From: Branchiostoma floridae | Lineage: Eukaryota > Chordata > Leptocardii > Amphioxiformes > Branchiostomatidae | Reading direction: 5' to 3' | DNA length: 64,000 bases | Assembly: GCF_000003815.2 (NCBI RefSeq) | Contig: NC_049980.1 | Location: 16,949,613-17,013,612 of the forward strand | In this document: in pieces, positions 13,482 to 26,200 of the stretch | Numbering within the stretch: the first letter of the stretch is position 1 | How the letters are laid out: every line of letters starts with the position of its first letter | Notes under the pieces: generated by a model | What the model saw: only the letters and a program-made list of their open reading frames with translations | What the model was told of the DNA's origin: nothing | Databases searched by the model: none | Position numbers and translations under genes: made by a program

Positions 13482-13951
13482 CAATTCAACTTCTTTATCA
13501 GCAATGTCAAAACTGATCAAATCACCACTGAAATAAAGTATGACATAAATCTGCTTACTGCATGTCAATACTCCATCCTGGCCTTTGTGAGAGATAGAGA
13601 GTTTGCTCATTCTGATCCGACATTTGTCAGTTTACATGTCCTCTACATGTACAATGTATATACTTTATCTTGTCCTCAAATCAAAACAAGCTGGACATAT
13701 ATTAACACATTACAATCATACATTTCTCAGAGATACATGTTGCTAAACGAATTAACTCTTCACTTGTGACCTACAGCTAAATTTGAGAGTTCTCTTATAT
13801 GTGAATATTTGATTGAATGATAAATATCAGTATCACATGATGGGGTTTGCTTCATACTCAATATTGCTTACAAAATATCAAAATATGAGCCATTATAGAT
13901 TTAATGCTGAAAGGTAAACTGTATGCAAACTTCACCACCACACACAAACAA

Positions 13952-14757
13952 AAAACAAGAGTTCGGAGACCTCATACCTCCATGAAATATTCTGATTATG
14001 CAAATAACTTGCACATTTGCATAATCTATGCTTGCTTATGTACACCTTTCACTAACGTACACAGGTCACCGTGTTGACAGCCCAATCATTTACTACACGT
14101 ACTAAGAAGAATAAGGACACTTTCAAATTAATTATGCAAATTAGGGACTTATTTGCATGATAAGTATCTGCTTAACTTCCACCTGCCACAAACTACATAA
14201 AATTATGTAACATGTATTTGAGTCCTATATTGGAAAACACTGTAAATATAGATTTTCCTCATTAAGTATGCAAATTAAGTCCACATTTGCATAATTTGCA
14301 CTTCATTATGTACATCTCTGCCACAGGTACCTGCATACCAAATATCATGGAAATCCATCATTCCTATGTTCCATTATGCTCCTTGGAAGATTTTGACAAA
14401 AATGCTCATGCAGTTCCAGAGCAAGCTGCTAGGGGGCCCAAACATACACCACTTCTTCCTTACATCAAAAGCTATCTGCCACCAAGAAATCAAGACCATA
14501 GCATGTCCAGGTAAAAAGATACAAAAAATTGAATATCTGCTGCAGTACCAAGGTCACACACCAGGGGGCCCAAAAATTGACCTTGACCTTCGTCTTCCCA
14601 ACCCCTACCCACATGCCAAATATCATCGTAGTCCATCATGAGGTTCTCAAGTTATGATGTCCACAAATATCCGGAAACACAAACACACAGACACACACAC
14701 ACACAGACACACACAAAGACACACTCAAAACTATACCTCCATTTTTTCATGGAGGTA
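13952..14757 (+). repeat. Dispersed repeat, copy 1 (family shared with 58988-59350)
   Basis: The block starts AAACAAGAGTTCGGAGACCT and shares long stretches of similarity, in the same orientation, with 58988-59350. Shared words include TTCGGAGACCTCATA, CATGAAATATTCTGA, GTATTTGAGTCCTATA and TGCAAATTAGG-type AT-rich runs. Near its ends it carries TACCTCCATGAA (about 13976) and the inverted partner TTCATGGAGGTA (about 14746), so it may be bounded by short inverted repeats. A CA microsatellite (about 14676-14726) lies just inside the right end. No open frame explains it; the family is unknown to me. Confidence 0.65.
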
Positions 14758-15038
14758 ACAAACACAATTCCAGCATCATGTGTATTACATATATTTGATG
14801 ACTTAAATCATCAACCAATAACAAAATTTGTAGCAACAAGGGAGACAAGCAGCTATGTATACAAACAGCTATTTCATCAATTCTGCCAGTACTATAATTG
14901 AGAGAGTTTGCACTACAGTTATACTGAGATTTCATTGCTACCAACAAAGACTGTCCTGTCAGTTAGGAAGTGATTTTGGCCATCACACACACACATTTGA
15001 TCTCACTACAATCTTAACATTCATTCAACTGATAAGCT

Positions 15039-16130
15039 CTATGTGTAGAGTTCAAAGTCTATTCTCTTTGAGTTGTAGAACTCTGACTGTCCACTCTTCC
15101 TGACAAACACCCCGTCAGGGAAGTACCCCTCTTCTGACCACTGTAGCATCTGGGAGCTTGGGTGTGGCCCATACACCTCTGCATCCGGCTGGTTCTCCCA
15201 CTTAAACTCCCAGCACACTTCATCTGAAGCTGGGTCGGCTGTTTCCTCTTTACTCTCTGACTTGTTTGTAGTGTCTCCATTCTTAGCCTGAGAACTGTCT
15301 CCTTTATCTTTGTCCAGACTGTCCCCAAACATGTCTAGAATGTCGTCCTCGTTTTTGGATGAGCTCGCAGCCATGCCCGGCACCGACGGTCCCTTCAGCT
15401 GGTAGTTAATTCTCTCGTAAGTAAACTGGTAGAACTCGTAGTTCCCATTCTGGACAAAGTAGTCGGCACACTCAGTCAACCTCAACATGTCAGTTTTGGC
15501 CTTGTCCTCCTCTGTGGGCTCCTTCTTGTCTCCCTCCTTCTCGTCATCCACCTTTGCCTTTTTAGTCTGCCACTTCCGGTTGGATGACGCCTTTTTACCC
15601 CCACCCAGCCTGCGCAAGGCCTTGGCAACTGTCTCCCCAGGCTTCATGTACTGTAGTGTTTCCTTCAGCACCTCTGTCTCACTCCTCTCCTCTGTCTCAT
15701 CCTGCATGTCTTGTCCCCCTCTTGCCTCTCTTTCCTTCTGTAGATCTTCTGTCTTCTTGATTTTGACCCAGTCAATGTTGTCTAGCCAGTTGTCGCGAAT
15801 CTCTTCTTCTTTGTCAGCTACAAAGTGGCCGTGTTTGTCAAAGTGTCCTTCTTCCATCTCTTCCTTCAGGTTGAATGGTGTGACGCGGATGTCTCCGTCA
15901 AACATGATAGTGTCGTCCTCCTGTCCTTCGATGTCTTCATCGCTCAGACGACCCTTGTCGTCGTCGTCTTCCTTGTCCTCTTCATCACTGTCCAGGGAGT
16001 GTTTCTCCTTGAAGCGGGTGGGTCTGCTGGGTTTGTCTCCGCCCCCTTCCTCTCCTCCCAGGGCCTCCAGCTGGTCATCCAGATCATCATCATCACTACG
16101 CTCCGCAAACTGCACTTTACGCTTACTCAT
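15039..16130 (-). CDS. CD2BP2: CD2 antigen cytoplasmic tail-binding protein 2 (U5 snRNP 52K, GYF domain)
   Basis: A 363-aa protein in one coding exon, close to the human protein in length (341 aa). In known orthologues it is a component of the U5 snRNP, released before activation of the spliceosome, and its GYF domain binds proline-rich ligands. Recognisable segments are the basic N-terminus MSKRKVQF, an acidic Asp/Glu-rich region with [10 protein letters not shown], the very conserved block [15 protein letters not shown]-like (here [16 protein letters not shown]) followed by [14 protein letters not shown], and [12 protein letters not shown]. The C-terminal GYF domain (about residues 303-363) carries [17 protein letters not shown] and ends [13 protein letters not shown], as in vertebrates. 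The ATG at 16130 lies just after an AG acceptor (CAATCCAG, exon edge at 16139), so a 5' UTR intron is likely. The assembly gap lies in its upstream region. Confidence 0.96.
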   Translation of the reverse strand: MSKRKVQFAERSDDDDLDDQLEALGGEEGGGDKPSRPTRFKEKHSLDSDEEDKEDDDDKGRLSDEDIEGQEDDTIMFDGDIRVTPFNLKEEMEEGHFDKHGHFVADKEEEIRDNWLDNIDWVKIKKTEDLQKEREARGGQDMQDETEERSETEVLKETLQYMKPGETVAKALRRLGGGKKASSNRKWQTKKAKVDDEKEGDKKEPTEEDKAKTDMLRLTECADYFVQNGNYEFYQFTYERINYQLKGPSVPGMAASSSKNEDDILDMFGDSLDKDKGDSSQAKNGDTTNKSESKEETADPASDEVCWEFKWENQPDAEVYGPHPSSQMLQWSEEGYFPDGVFVRKSGQSEFYNSKRIDFELYT

Positions 16131-16139
16131 GCTGCCAAC

Positions 16140-16649
16140 CTGGATTGAAGAAAAGCAAGTAGACCACTAAATCTTCTGTATACAGTAGTGGAGCTTATTG
16201 CGTTCTATGGAGAGATCATATTGTCAGACAGTATGTTCTTATTTCTGAAACATTCTTTGGCTATAAGCCTTCTCACACTAGTTACCATGCATGTGCAGGT
16301 GAAAGGAACTCTGGGTAATATGTCAAAGCTGAAGGCCCTCATAGACGACTTCCACACTTCCCATAATCCACAGTGCCAGGGATACGGATGTAGTGACCCG
16401 TGAGGTCATAGGGGGATACCAACTAACAGCTACAGTGGTTAGTGCTGGCTACTTTATACTTCTGGCCACAAAACTTGTAAATTCTCAGCTCTAATAATAG
16501 TAGTACTATATTTGTCGTACAACTCATTAGTTTATATGCTTTGCCGCCGTCGTACTAAAGGTTTTAGCTGGTTTCACAGCGCCAGGGTTACGGATATGGA
16601 TGTACCACCATTGTCCAGGGTGCGAAACCAGGGTGAACCAGCTAACCTT
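16140..16649. other. CD2BP2 upstream region, adjoining the gap
   Basis: This should hold the 5' UTR intron, first exon and promoter of CD2BP2. No gene is seen. The phrase GCCAGGGATACGGATGTA near 16372 recurs in similar form near 16582 (GCCAGGGTTACGGATATGGA), suggesting a degenerate local duplication. Confidence 0.35.
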
Positions 16650-16749
16650 NNNNNNNNNNNNNNNNNNNNNNNNNNNNNNNNNNNNNNNNNNNNNNNNNNN
16701 NNNNNNNNNNNNNNNNNNNNNNNNNNNNNNNNNNNNNNNNNNNNNNNNN
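16650..16749. other. Assembly gap (100 N)
   Basis: Exactly 100 undetermined bases, the usual placeholder for a gap of unknown size. Any open frame drawn through it is meaningless. A run of 19 C follows 76 bases downstream, a sequence type that often breaks assemblies. Confidence 0.99.
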
Positions 16750-16825
16750 AGAGACATTTTAGCTACCTCAAAATTGTGCACCATGTTGCACATTTAAATA
16801 TACAAAATGTAATATTGTCGACCTG

Positions 16826-16844
16826 CCCCCCCCCCCCCCCCCCC
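16826..16844 (+). repeat. Poly-C tract (19 C)
   Basis: Nineteen consecutive C, preceded by CCTG and followed by ACATCTCC, just downstream of the assembly gap. The true length is uncertain because homopolymers are often miscounted. Confidence 0.9.
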
Positions 16845-19800
16845 ACATCTCCAGATTCGAACCTTTCTTACTTTATCCCTAATTTTTTTATTGGTATAAG
16901 AGATTATGTTACAGCCAGTGTAAGAGCTGTTAAGTCATGTGTATTTCAAATTCCCTCCGACAGTTTGGAGCTTCAAGGAACAAAGCCTACAATTGTGCAA
17001 AGACATGAAAGAAGACGACATGTGTTCGTTCCATGCGTTGTTGCGCGCACACAAGGGTACTCTTGCTTATCTCTCGCACTTCTGTCAAGGTTTAACACGC
17101 TATACTCACCACTCAGGTTCCTCAAGATACTTGTCAAATCGACAACGGCGACGATTATCTTTAGAATGCAGCAAATTTGACTATTTCGCCACTTTTTCAC
17201 AGCCTCTGGACCGAAAGAAAGAAGACGTTTCAAAATCGAGGTCAACGAGGTCAAGGGTTAGATTGAAGGCATCGTAATGAACTAGATCACTTTCTCAATT
17301 ATTTTAAAACTCATATCCTTTACTTTATAAACACATATTCAAAAAAATAATTTGTACCATCCAATTTTGATGGTCGTTTGTACCGTGATACATGATGTCA
17401 GTTGAGAACAATAGAAATGTTTGCATGCGCTCACCCTGAGCTTTTTTAAAAGCGTCCTCTTGCGATCTAGTGTTGACATGTAACTTAAAACTTTATTTTT
17501 GCCTGTACGTTTTCAAATCATCCCTTTCCTTCGCTTATTCTTTCTTTATCTTCCAATATCCTTCACTTGACCAACAGAGCTTTCTTTCTTCCTATTTGCC
17601 CGAGGGCCGAAGAGATAGTTGTGCTTCTTAACGGATCATGTGTGAAAGGAGGGCTTTTAATAGAGTAAGAATGTTAATGATGGCATCTGCGAGAAAAATC
17701 ATATGTTACCGACGTGTTATCGTTTCTAATCTTTTCCCTGCAAAGATAATCAGCACTACTGAGCTTCAAACTAATCCGACCTACAGTTTGCCAGCTCTAC
17801 ATTCTAATTTAGGCATGGTGTATGACAGTGCACAACTTAATCCTTTGACATCTGAACAGGTGTGATTTCCAACCAGCAGGTGTCGCTTAAATATAGTCAA
17901 GGTGTCAAGCACGAAGGCATACATACACCCCTCTAAAATACAAATATAACTTTCAAAAGTCAGTAAGGGCTCAGGTTAGCTCTCCGGTCTTCATATCAAC
18001 GAAAGGCGGTGAGTTTTTAGATCAAAATTTAACAGTTGACAAGTGACGTTGACTGGCAACCATAAACGTTTTTGTCTTCGTAAGAGAGGAATATGCTATA
18101 TTTAGTCTAACAAGGAAATGAAACCAACATCTGTACGAAGGCACTGACAATCCCGAAAAAAACTAACGTAAGCTGACTTCTTTTATCCGCAGTCGAGATG
18201 GCCAAAACATGTGTGTCAAACATGGTTGTAACAGTATTGGTGATTGATACTGCAGCTGGGCCGAGAATAGTCTCCATGGTTTCCATACAGGGTAAGGCTT
18301 GTGAAGAAAAATTTAGATTATGTTGTCTTAAAAAAGATGTGATTCGTATCTTATTCTAATTCTTAAAAAAAAACGGTGCATCCTATTTTGAAGATTAGCT
18401 ATTTGAGTACAAACTGTTGGTTAGCTGAGAGTAGATCGCCCAAACAGAGAATATTGTTGTCAAGGGCAACATGCATGGCTGCGATGGTGTCCTGATGCGC
18501 AGTATGCCTAATTAAATTCCCTACACTCGGTTCTGAATTCGTTTTTTCTTGTATCAAAATGGTGATTGGCAGCTGTCAGGACAAAACAAAAAATCATAAT
18601 GTAACCGAAACGAGATTGGCGGCCCCCTGGTGGGATTTGGCGTGTCTTTTCGTGATTCAATTTGTTTGACACAATGTTTTCAGCGTTGGTCGGTATGATC
18701 TAATTTTCCGACTCTCATTAAGAAAATTGCCTCTTTCAAGTATGGTGAAAATAAGATCGAGATGACTAAGATGACGCGTGACTTTATATCATCGTCATGT
18801 AGTGATTTTGTCACTCAGCTTGGGTAGACGGGCATGTGCGAGCCTCAACCGTGAAAGGTATGTCCAGCCGCCGGCAATTACAAAATCAGTTTCTCCTTGA
18901 ATATGATTTGTTGTTTTGATGCATTCCTAATAATTACCACAATCGGCGCCACACCTAAATCATAACATATTGGTGAATTTTTGGTAAATAATTTTATATG
19001 TTAGTTTGTACACAAACAACTACTAGTAACAGAGTTTGAGGAGTGTTTTAGGTATCTGTATAAACGACCAAGCATGCGTTACGTTTTCATTCAATGTTGA
19101 TACTTCACAATGTCTATTTGCAAGACGCAAACTATTGTACCCATTTCAGCAGTCAGATTGAAGATTACACTCAACGGATTTGCCGTGGTGACGATAAGGA
19201 GTTGACCCGGGTCTATCTCCGCTCGAAGTTAAGAGGTTCCGACTAATCCGATGCTGATAGCCTCGTGAGACCTGTAAACACCGTTGGCGACAATGTTGCA
19301 TAAACTTTGACTCGTTCAAAGTCTGTATATACCTGTTTTCTTAGCAACACAACCTCGCACAGCTGTTCCGAAAGGGTTTTCTGTGTTGCAGGCGTATGTA
19401 TCAATAATTTTCTGTGATATAGAGAAGTTTGAAAACGCGCTATAGTTTACTTATGGCCGTCTTTCTATGGTTATATTGGGAACTTCGTACCTCGTTAATG
19501 CGTTGGCTTGAAGTCTCTATATAAACATAGATACGTTAACCGCGAGGATGCCTTTTTGTGGGTGGTAGAGCAGAGTTCTACTGACGAAGGTACATGTAAG
19601 CAGTGAAAGGGCAAAGCATCAATACAAGGAATATACTGCATTCTGTCCATTCAAATATATGAAGAGGTACATCTTAAAACATCTGGATTGCAAGACCTGA
19701 AAAGATAGTCAGTAACTACTAAATTTAGTTACAGATTGAGTGACAACACTATAACGCAAGCTTTAGACTGGCTAGGTTGGTTTGTTGCGATTTGGAAGTA

Positions 19801-20195
19801 CCTTCTTACTACAACTGTTGAACGCCTATTCATCCCTGAAGTGCCTTCGTTTGTTTACGGAAACAATCGGCTTAAGGGAAAACTACCCCCTCGCATGGCT
19901 CAGTTTTAATTTAGTAAACTTTGGCGCCATTGTGTCGGAGGTCTCCCGGCCATTCTACTTTCTCTACTTGCCGTGTTTCCGACTCACACCATTTTGTCGG
20001 GACTATACGTAAACGTGAAATACAAGTCTTACATCAAGGTCAGGGGTAGAGTGCAACACCTTATATTTTCATGTTGTAGCGAATACTGAAACAAGGGAAG
20101 TGACCTTCGAAATCACTCTTATATTGTGTTTGAAATGTCTTGGTTAAAATCTGCACAGAAAATAGCACAGAAAATGTGAAGGACATCACATAATT

Positions 20196-20522
20196 TTAAC
20201 GTGAAGCCAATGACCGTACCATAAGATCTAGAACAGATACAGTGTCCACCACTGTGGGTGTCCTTTGAAGCGTTCTTTGTCCACTAAAAAAACGTAGCTC
20301 TTTGGAGTCTTTGACACAAGTGGTTACGATTGGCAGGGTGCCATCTGAGACATATACAGGATCCTGACCAAAGGAGACTCTCCTCTTGATTGATCCATGG
20401 CGACTTGTTTTAAGACGAATTGTTCTCCCTGGTCTTGACTTGACCCTGGGTCGGACCGCTTGGGGCAGAAACAATGTATTTGATACCCAGGCAACGTTCA
20501 GTGGGGGCGACAGAACAACCAC
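20196..20522 (-). CDS. Orphan exon-like ORF, possible last exon of an unknown gene
   Basis: I do not recognise the product. The frame is 108 codons, preceded directly by an acceptor-like ACTCTAACAG and ended by a TAA. Its composition looks like protein: a basic segment containing PRVKSRPGRTIRLKTSRHG, then SIKRRVSFGQDPVYVSDG, then a hydrophilic end. The RRVSF site resembles a basophilic-kinase target. There is no ATG at its beginning, so it would have to be a downstream exon, but no matching upstream exons were found on the minus strand before the CARD-death-domain gene. Alternatives are a chance ORF or a pseudogene fragment. Confidence 0.3.
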   Translation of the reverse strand: MVVLSPPLNVAWVSNTLFLPQAVRPRVKSRPGRTIRLKTSRHGSIKRRVSFGQDPVYVSDGTLPIVTTCVKDSKELRFFSGQRTLQRTPTVVDTVSVLDLMVRSLASR

Positions 20523-22297
20523 CTGTTAGAGTTTCATACACCCGCTGATAAGCACGATCTGTTTAAACGTACGCATATCTTCTCCTTTATGCGACCCACG
20601 ATGCCACGCCGTTCCCTTAAAAACATTGTCTTCTTGTCTTGCTGGAAGATCTTCCTAAATGCATGCTGCTTTAAGGAGCATGTTTACCTGCAGGCGCCTT
20701 CATACGACCCCCGAGGTGGCAACACCAGCCCACTAGCGGGTTTCTGTTTACCAAACTTGCGGATTGCTTACATGTCAATTTTAGACGCGTCGCGGCGGCA
20801 TTGTGGTCAGCGGCTTGGGTTTCCCGCCGCCGTAGAGTTTGTTGGACGCGAACTTTATTCAGTCGTCGGTCGTCAAGTCGCATGTGTGGGCACCGTACTG
20901 ATCTACTCTGTCGTGGTTCGAGGCAGATTTTCCACAAGGTAGGATCTATACCTGGTCAGACGAACAAGTTTTAACTCCTTAGGCGTCGCTGCGAAAGTTT
21001 TGCTTTCAGTCGGCACGTGTGCTGGCCACGTCGCTAGGGTAGTTTACGGGAGTCGGCGGAGCGTGAACGGCTTATGTTAGCGCTTGTAAAAACTTTCAGC
21101 ACGTCGTGCAACGCGTGTGTTTTCAGACAGGTGTTTAAAGCTCTGTAGCAGATTCTCTTTGCAAAGGAATATGCCAGCACTGTAGCGTGTGCTTTTTGTG
21201 TGTTTACATCATTTATTAGCGTCTTGAATATAGTTTGATCAACTCCCTGTCTATTTGTCACTATCAAAACATACTCCATTTTTTCTCACAAAATACCAAG
21301 TTTTGAAACATGTGTAAACGGAACATCTGTGCTGGTGAGGCATATGTGATAAATGTAGAATGCGTTGAATGCATTTCTGCTGGAAGGAACCCCCAAAACA
21401 TGTGTACATATAAGTGGAACAAAACATCGTGTACCATAAACTCGCCAGGACGTAACTTTCATAGCTCTTTTCATACGGCTACTTTAGTGTCGTAGTGAAA
21501 GGCCCTGATCGCGTTACGCTTGGAGGGAGGGATCGCTTTCTATTGGGCGTTTATCAAGCGTGTTAGAAGGAGTTTACTTTTTTGTTCATCTGTTTATATA
21601 CGACACACAATCATCTTTTCGGAGTAGAGTGCACTCCGTGTTTCCGAGCGACCATCTCGGGGAAGATTGCGCACAAACTTCCCGCCGTCTCTGAGCCCCC
21701 TACCACGGCGGCTCCAGTTCCCTTCTTGTGCCAATTTTTTTCTTAATTTTATTTTCAGGCTGAGTAGTGTGGTTTTCTCCGATCGGGAACAAGACCTCTC
21801 CAAACTTCCTGTATCGTGTGTTGACGTCTGGTTGCTGGGTGACGAGGAGGCTTCGGCCCAGTCATACTAACAGTTCTGTTCGTTCATATCTAAGGTAAGT
21901 CAAAAGGTTGCTGTTTTGGAAGGTTCTGTTCATTGATTGTTGGTATCCATGCTTTCAAAAGTAGTTTGTACCGTTGTTATAGAAATGGACAAGGGTCACA
22001 CTTTTATCGTTTTTCTCATCGGTACGTACTGAAACATAAATCAATTTCGATCAATATAACTTTCCTATGCACTTAAAAATGTTTGAAAATATTTTGAGTT
22101 ACAGAGTGCGTACAGCAAAATGCGTTTATCTTTCTTGCTTTAAAACAAAACATTCGGCAATCGTTTGGAAGCGTGGTGAAATTACGATTTCTCTTGTCAA
22201 AATAGACTTAAGCTCAAATAGAGATTTTGACGGTTCATGTTGGAGCCACGGGGTTGAACAGTTAGCACCGTTTTAATGGTCACAGTAAACGAGAACA

Positions 22298-22319
22298 ACG
22301 TACGTACGTACGTACGTAC
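22298..22319 (+). repeat. (ACGT)n microsatellite
   Basis: About five ACGT units in an AT-rich setting; each unit is self-complementary. Confidence 0.85.
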
Positions 22320-23273
22320 TAGAACTAACGTTATATTTTAATAAGGCCCTCTTTATGATGTTGATAGTCGCTTATCTAAAATACAACTCGATCGTTCAGA
22401 ATCATGCGCAATTGATCTACTTATTTTTTTTCATTTCATCACGATTTACTTTAAGCTAAAGTCAAGTAATGTTGACGGATTTGTCTTAATATAAAAGTTT
22501 CCTGCAGTAGGAAATTATAAAATTGTATTTCATTGGTTACAACATGCAGTTAACAACGAAAGAGTATCCAACCAAGGCACGTTAGTTGTGCTTGATATTG
22601 TAAACACAACTAACGCGTACGTCTGACTACAGTAAACTACATCACAGATTTACCGTCTGGATTAACCTGTCATTACTCTGGTCGCTCACTCTTTACATAA
22701 TGTGCTTGTTCATTAAAACATCCTAACTTTTGTGTATGTATCACGATAACCCATTCAAGCAAGGCATTGGTGTTTTCATGTCAACCGCACGCAGGCTACT
22801 CAGCGGCAATCAGAACAAAACAGCTGTATCTGCATGGATATAATGAACATGTTTTGGATATGAAATATGACATATTTGCAGGTAGTATTGGCCACCTGGT
22901 ACGCTTACTAAAATCGATTAGGATCGCTTGGTTATAAACTGTGTTTGCACGACGTCTATTCAAAGGGCGAACACAAACAACCTCCCTTGTTTGGCACAGT
23001 TGTATATTTTCTTGGCGGGTTCTTTTCACATTTTCATGTAAACTAAGATAACATTGATCCGATGTTGTTTCATGTCAGACTGCTCAATTGAAGAGATTTT
23101 CTTGTTTGCCTTGTATTCATGTTTGTAATGAAAGGTTATGCAATGTCCTGTTGGCGTTTGGTCTATAAAACGCTGTACGTGAGGCTTATTAAACGGAATG
23201 TTTTGTATTACAGGCACGCCAAGCAGGCACGGCATTGACGTTGTTATAGAATATAGCAAGAGTGTAGCTGAAA

Positions 23274-26200
23274 ATGATAAACATGGGTAAGTATTTCTGA
23301 GTCTTATTTGTTAGATCTAAGTTACCATAGATACGTCTATGACTGAATGTTTGAAGCCAGAATTGTCTAGCATAGATAGAAAAATTTATGAAGATTGTTC
23401 AAACACGGTTTTATGTGACTAGTGGAGTCGAACATTTCCCTGAAGATGTTGTGAACGTGATCTTAGGATGTTGTCACAAGTAGTAAAGCGGCCATAATAG
23501 CTTACTTCCCGCCCAAAACGTCTGTCAGATCATGCCAAACCTTGTCAAGTGACAATGGCCTGGTGGTGACAAACAGCCCAAACGTACACAATGTACATCA
23601 CCGCGAAGGTTATGTAAATACTTCCCTGTCCTAAATACATATATTCAAGTCTGATTCGACTGGCAGTGAGTTGTGCTGTAGTTGTTATATTCTGGGCAGT
23701 TTGGGGCTTGTAAAGTCTATTTATTCTGTGTACTACACGGTGTTTTCTTCTCCATGGGAGCAATTAAAATAACGGGTAAGAGGCACGCGCAAAACGGCGC
23801 TAACGATTGACTACATGGTGAACAACGGCACTCTCGCAATGTTTTATATCATGGAAATGTATAAGGCGCTTCAATTCACTACTTCAATACACATTCTTCT
23901 AAGTTTTATGTATATATATACAGAACCAACTGATATGGGGTTCCCGGGATAAAGGTGTGACAAAGTGTACCAACTTTGATAGTATCCATAGATACTTGGC
24001 GACTCAGCCGACTTAGAGTATTTTCCCAAGTATCCTACTACAGATTATATCAGCCCAAACAAACAAAACCCTGCGATACACCGATATAAATACCCAACCA
24101 ACCTTTACACGAACCTTTGTTTTATGTGTTGCTAGCAATGAACGTGCCCAGAAGACTGTTTTGGAGTTCAGAAGTGGTTACACTAGCAGCACTTGATATC
24201 ATGCTCCCGTTGTCATAAAATACTGAGGAGCCTATGTCGTTGTGCGGACGTCGGAATTTCGGTCCTGATAACCTAAGCAGCGGTTTGTACAATTGTTAAT
24301 GATAAGCTGGCGATTCAAGTATTTCAATTGGCACACATAGATCTTCCTGAGATATACAAACCGTACGGTTTATAATTTCAATATTTGTAGACGTATTAGC
24401 TATATGTCTAGACAAAGAGAGAGAAATGATAAAAAGTTGATATAGTAGGCTTTTTGCAAAAGACATTGGCCACAGTTTGTACTTTTTACTCGATGATAAA
24501 TCTTCGTTTTGATTTCTAATTCCATTTCCTTGAAAAAATGGCAATTATAACATGCTTTGATTTCTGTAGTATACTATTGCCCAAGGATCGTGTACTTGGA
24601 AACAAAGAAAAAGGTGACGCATTCTAACTGTGCGCTATTCTGGTCACAGTGCTATGTACTACAAGCATTGCATATAGCATAACCTGTAAGGAAATTTCTC
24701 GGGTCCCCTGAGGACTTGTGAATTACCATACAGACGCCCAAATCTGTTACAGCGAACAAGCCTTACATCTGTTGCTCAGCAATATTCCTACACATTCCCT
24801 TTGAGCAGAACCTTGTAGAAGATATTGTCCTCATAACCTTTCGGTAACAAGTTTCTCCTGCTTGAATATACAGGTCGTAAGTTCACTCTCTTCTTTTCGA
24901 CTGCCAACCAGAAATCGGACTTGAAACATTTATTGATTAAGGTGAACAATGAGAGAGACCGTAGGTTTAAAAGGCTGTGGAGGCATGTTTTCACCCCAGG
25001 CGTTGTTTGGGAGCTGTGGCTGCTATAAGTTTACCTGTCAGAAGGGTTTCACGTGCACGGCGTGTCCTGACATCTGCCCTTCGCCACTTTAGAACCGCGG
25101 GTTAGATATCGGTCAAGAGGCCGTGTAGGTTACATCGTTTCAAAAGACTCATAGAAGTTCCGTTCCACACGATTTAAGATGAAAAGTTTCCAAGTCGTGC
25201 ATTTTGTTCTCTGTGGCACCCCACAGCGACTAGAAGGCATTTTGTTTGGTCACAAACATGAAAAATGTAACACTTATTATCGCTCAATTTTCACATGGGT
25301 GTTCTTTCTCGAAGGGTAATTCCAGTGGTCTATATGTAATCCTTAACGTGGCCTACAGTATTCTATATTATAAAAGTTATCAACATTTATCATCAATTAT
25401 TTTCGCGAATTGGCAATGAAGTATAGACATGAAAGATCTTGAATATACTTGTCATGTTTCATTGGAATAAGAGCAAAATGATTCCCTACTGTAGAACTAC
25501 ACACTTACAAGGTTATACAAGTATCATATTCCCCTGTCTTGTATCCATACTGTTTTAAATCTTATTCGCCACTGAACAAGCAGTGTTTTGATTGATCAAC
25601 CAGTTAGTAAGTAAGCGTTCGTGTGTTTTCCCCAGATTCTGTGTGGCTGAAGTACTACGAGGTGCTGTGCCAGCGCATGAACATGTTTGACGAGTACCAC
25701 AAGTTCTTCCGCCTGCTCGTGGGCGGGGAAGTCATCACGACATGGGAGGAGGCGAGAGTTAGGTGGGTACCTTGTACGGCTTCCATGAGCACGCGTAACC
25801 ATGGCAACGGAAGCGTAAACCACTTTGCTCCCTTTTTAAACTCACGCTCGTAGGTCATTGACCTCTGGAAGAGATTTTCCCCAAATGAAATAATGTACTG
25901 AGACCTTACAAAATATCAAGTGCGAGTACATTTACCCACTGGTAACTGGAGATATGAAAAGGCCTAGGCACGAATTCAATAAGTACAACTGATGCAATGA
26001 ATATATACCAATGTAGTTATAAAGCGAATGTTAAAAATGACAGATAAAGAATTGCTATAATTACAACAATGAGACAGCTGATGTCTATCACACCCTAAGA
26101 TAATTTCCCAAGTTTAAGTGATGAGTGTTTGATAGTTTTGCTGAGATCAACGTTGCACTTTCCCTACAGATTTAACTCGAACCGGAAGCACCGGTCCCGT

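Larger units (their letters stand above)
16750..23212. other. Long region between two divergent genes, mostly non-coding
   Basis: CD2BP2 runs leftwards and the CARD-death-domain gene runs rightwards from this region, so both promoters should lie here. A poly-C tract sits at 16826-16844. A coding-like minus-strand ORF sits at 20196-20522 and is listed separately. ATATCTAAG followed by GTAAGTC at about 21885-21901 is a plausible donor of a non-coding first exon for the CARD-death-domain gene. An (ACGT)n tract is at 22298-22319. Nothing else was identified. Confidence 0.4.

Noticed and set aside
15487-16170. 227-codon plus-strand ORF opposite CD2BP2
   Set aside because: A Ser-rich shadow of the Asp/Glu/Lys-rich CD2BP2 coding strand; the minus-strand product is unmistakable.
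16512-17180. 222-codon ORF across the gap
   Set aside because: It passes through 100 undetermined bases, so the frame is not real evidence.
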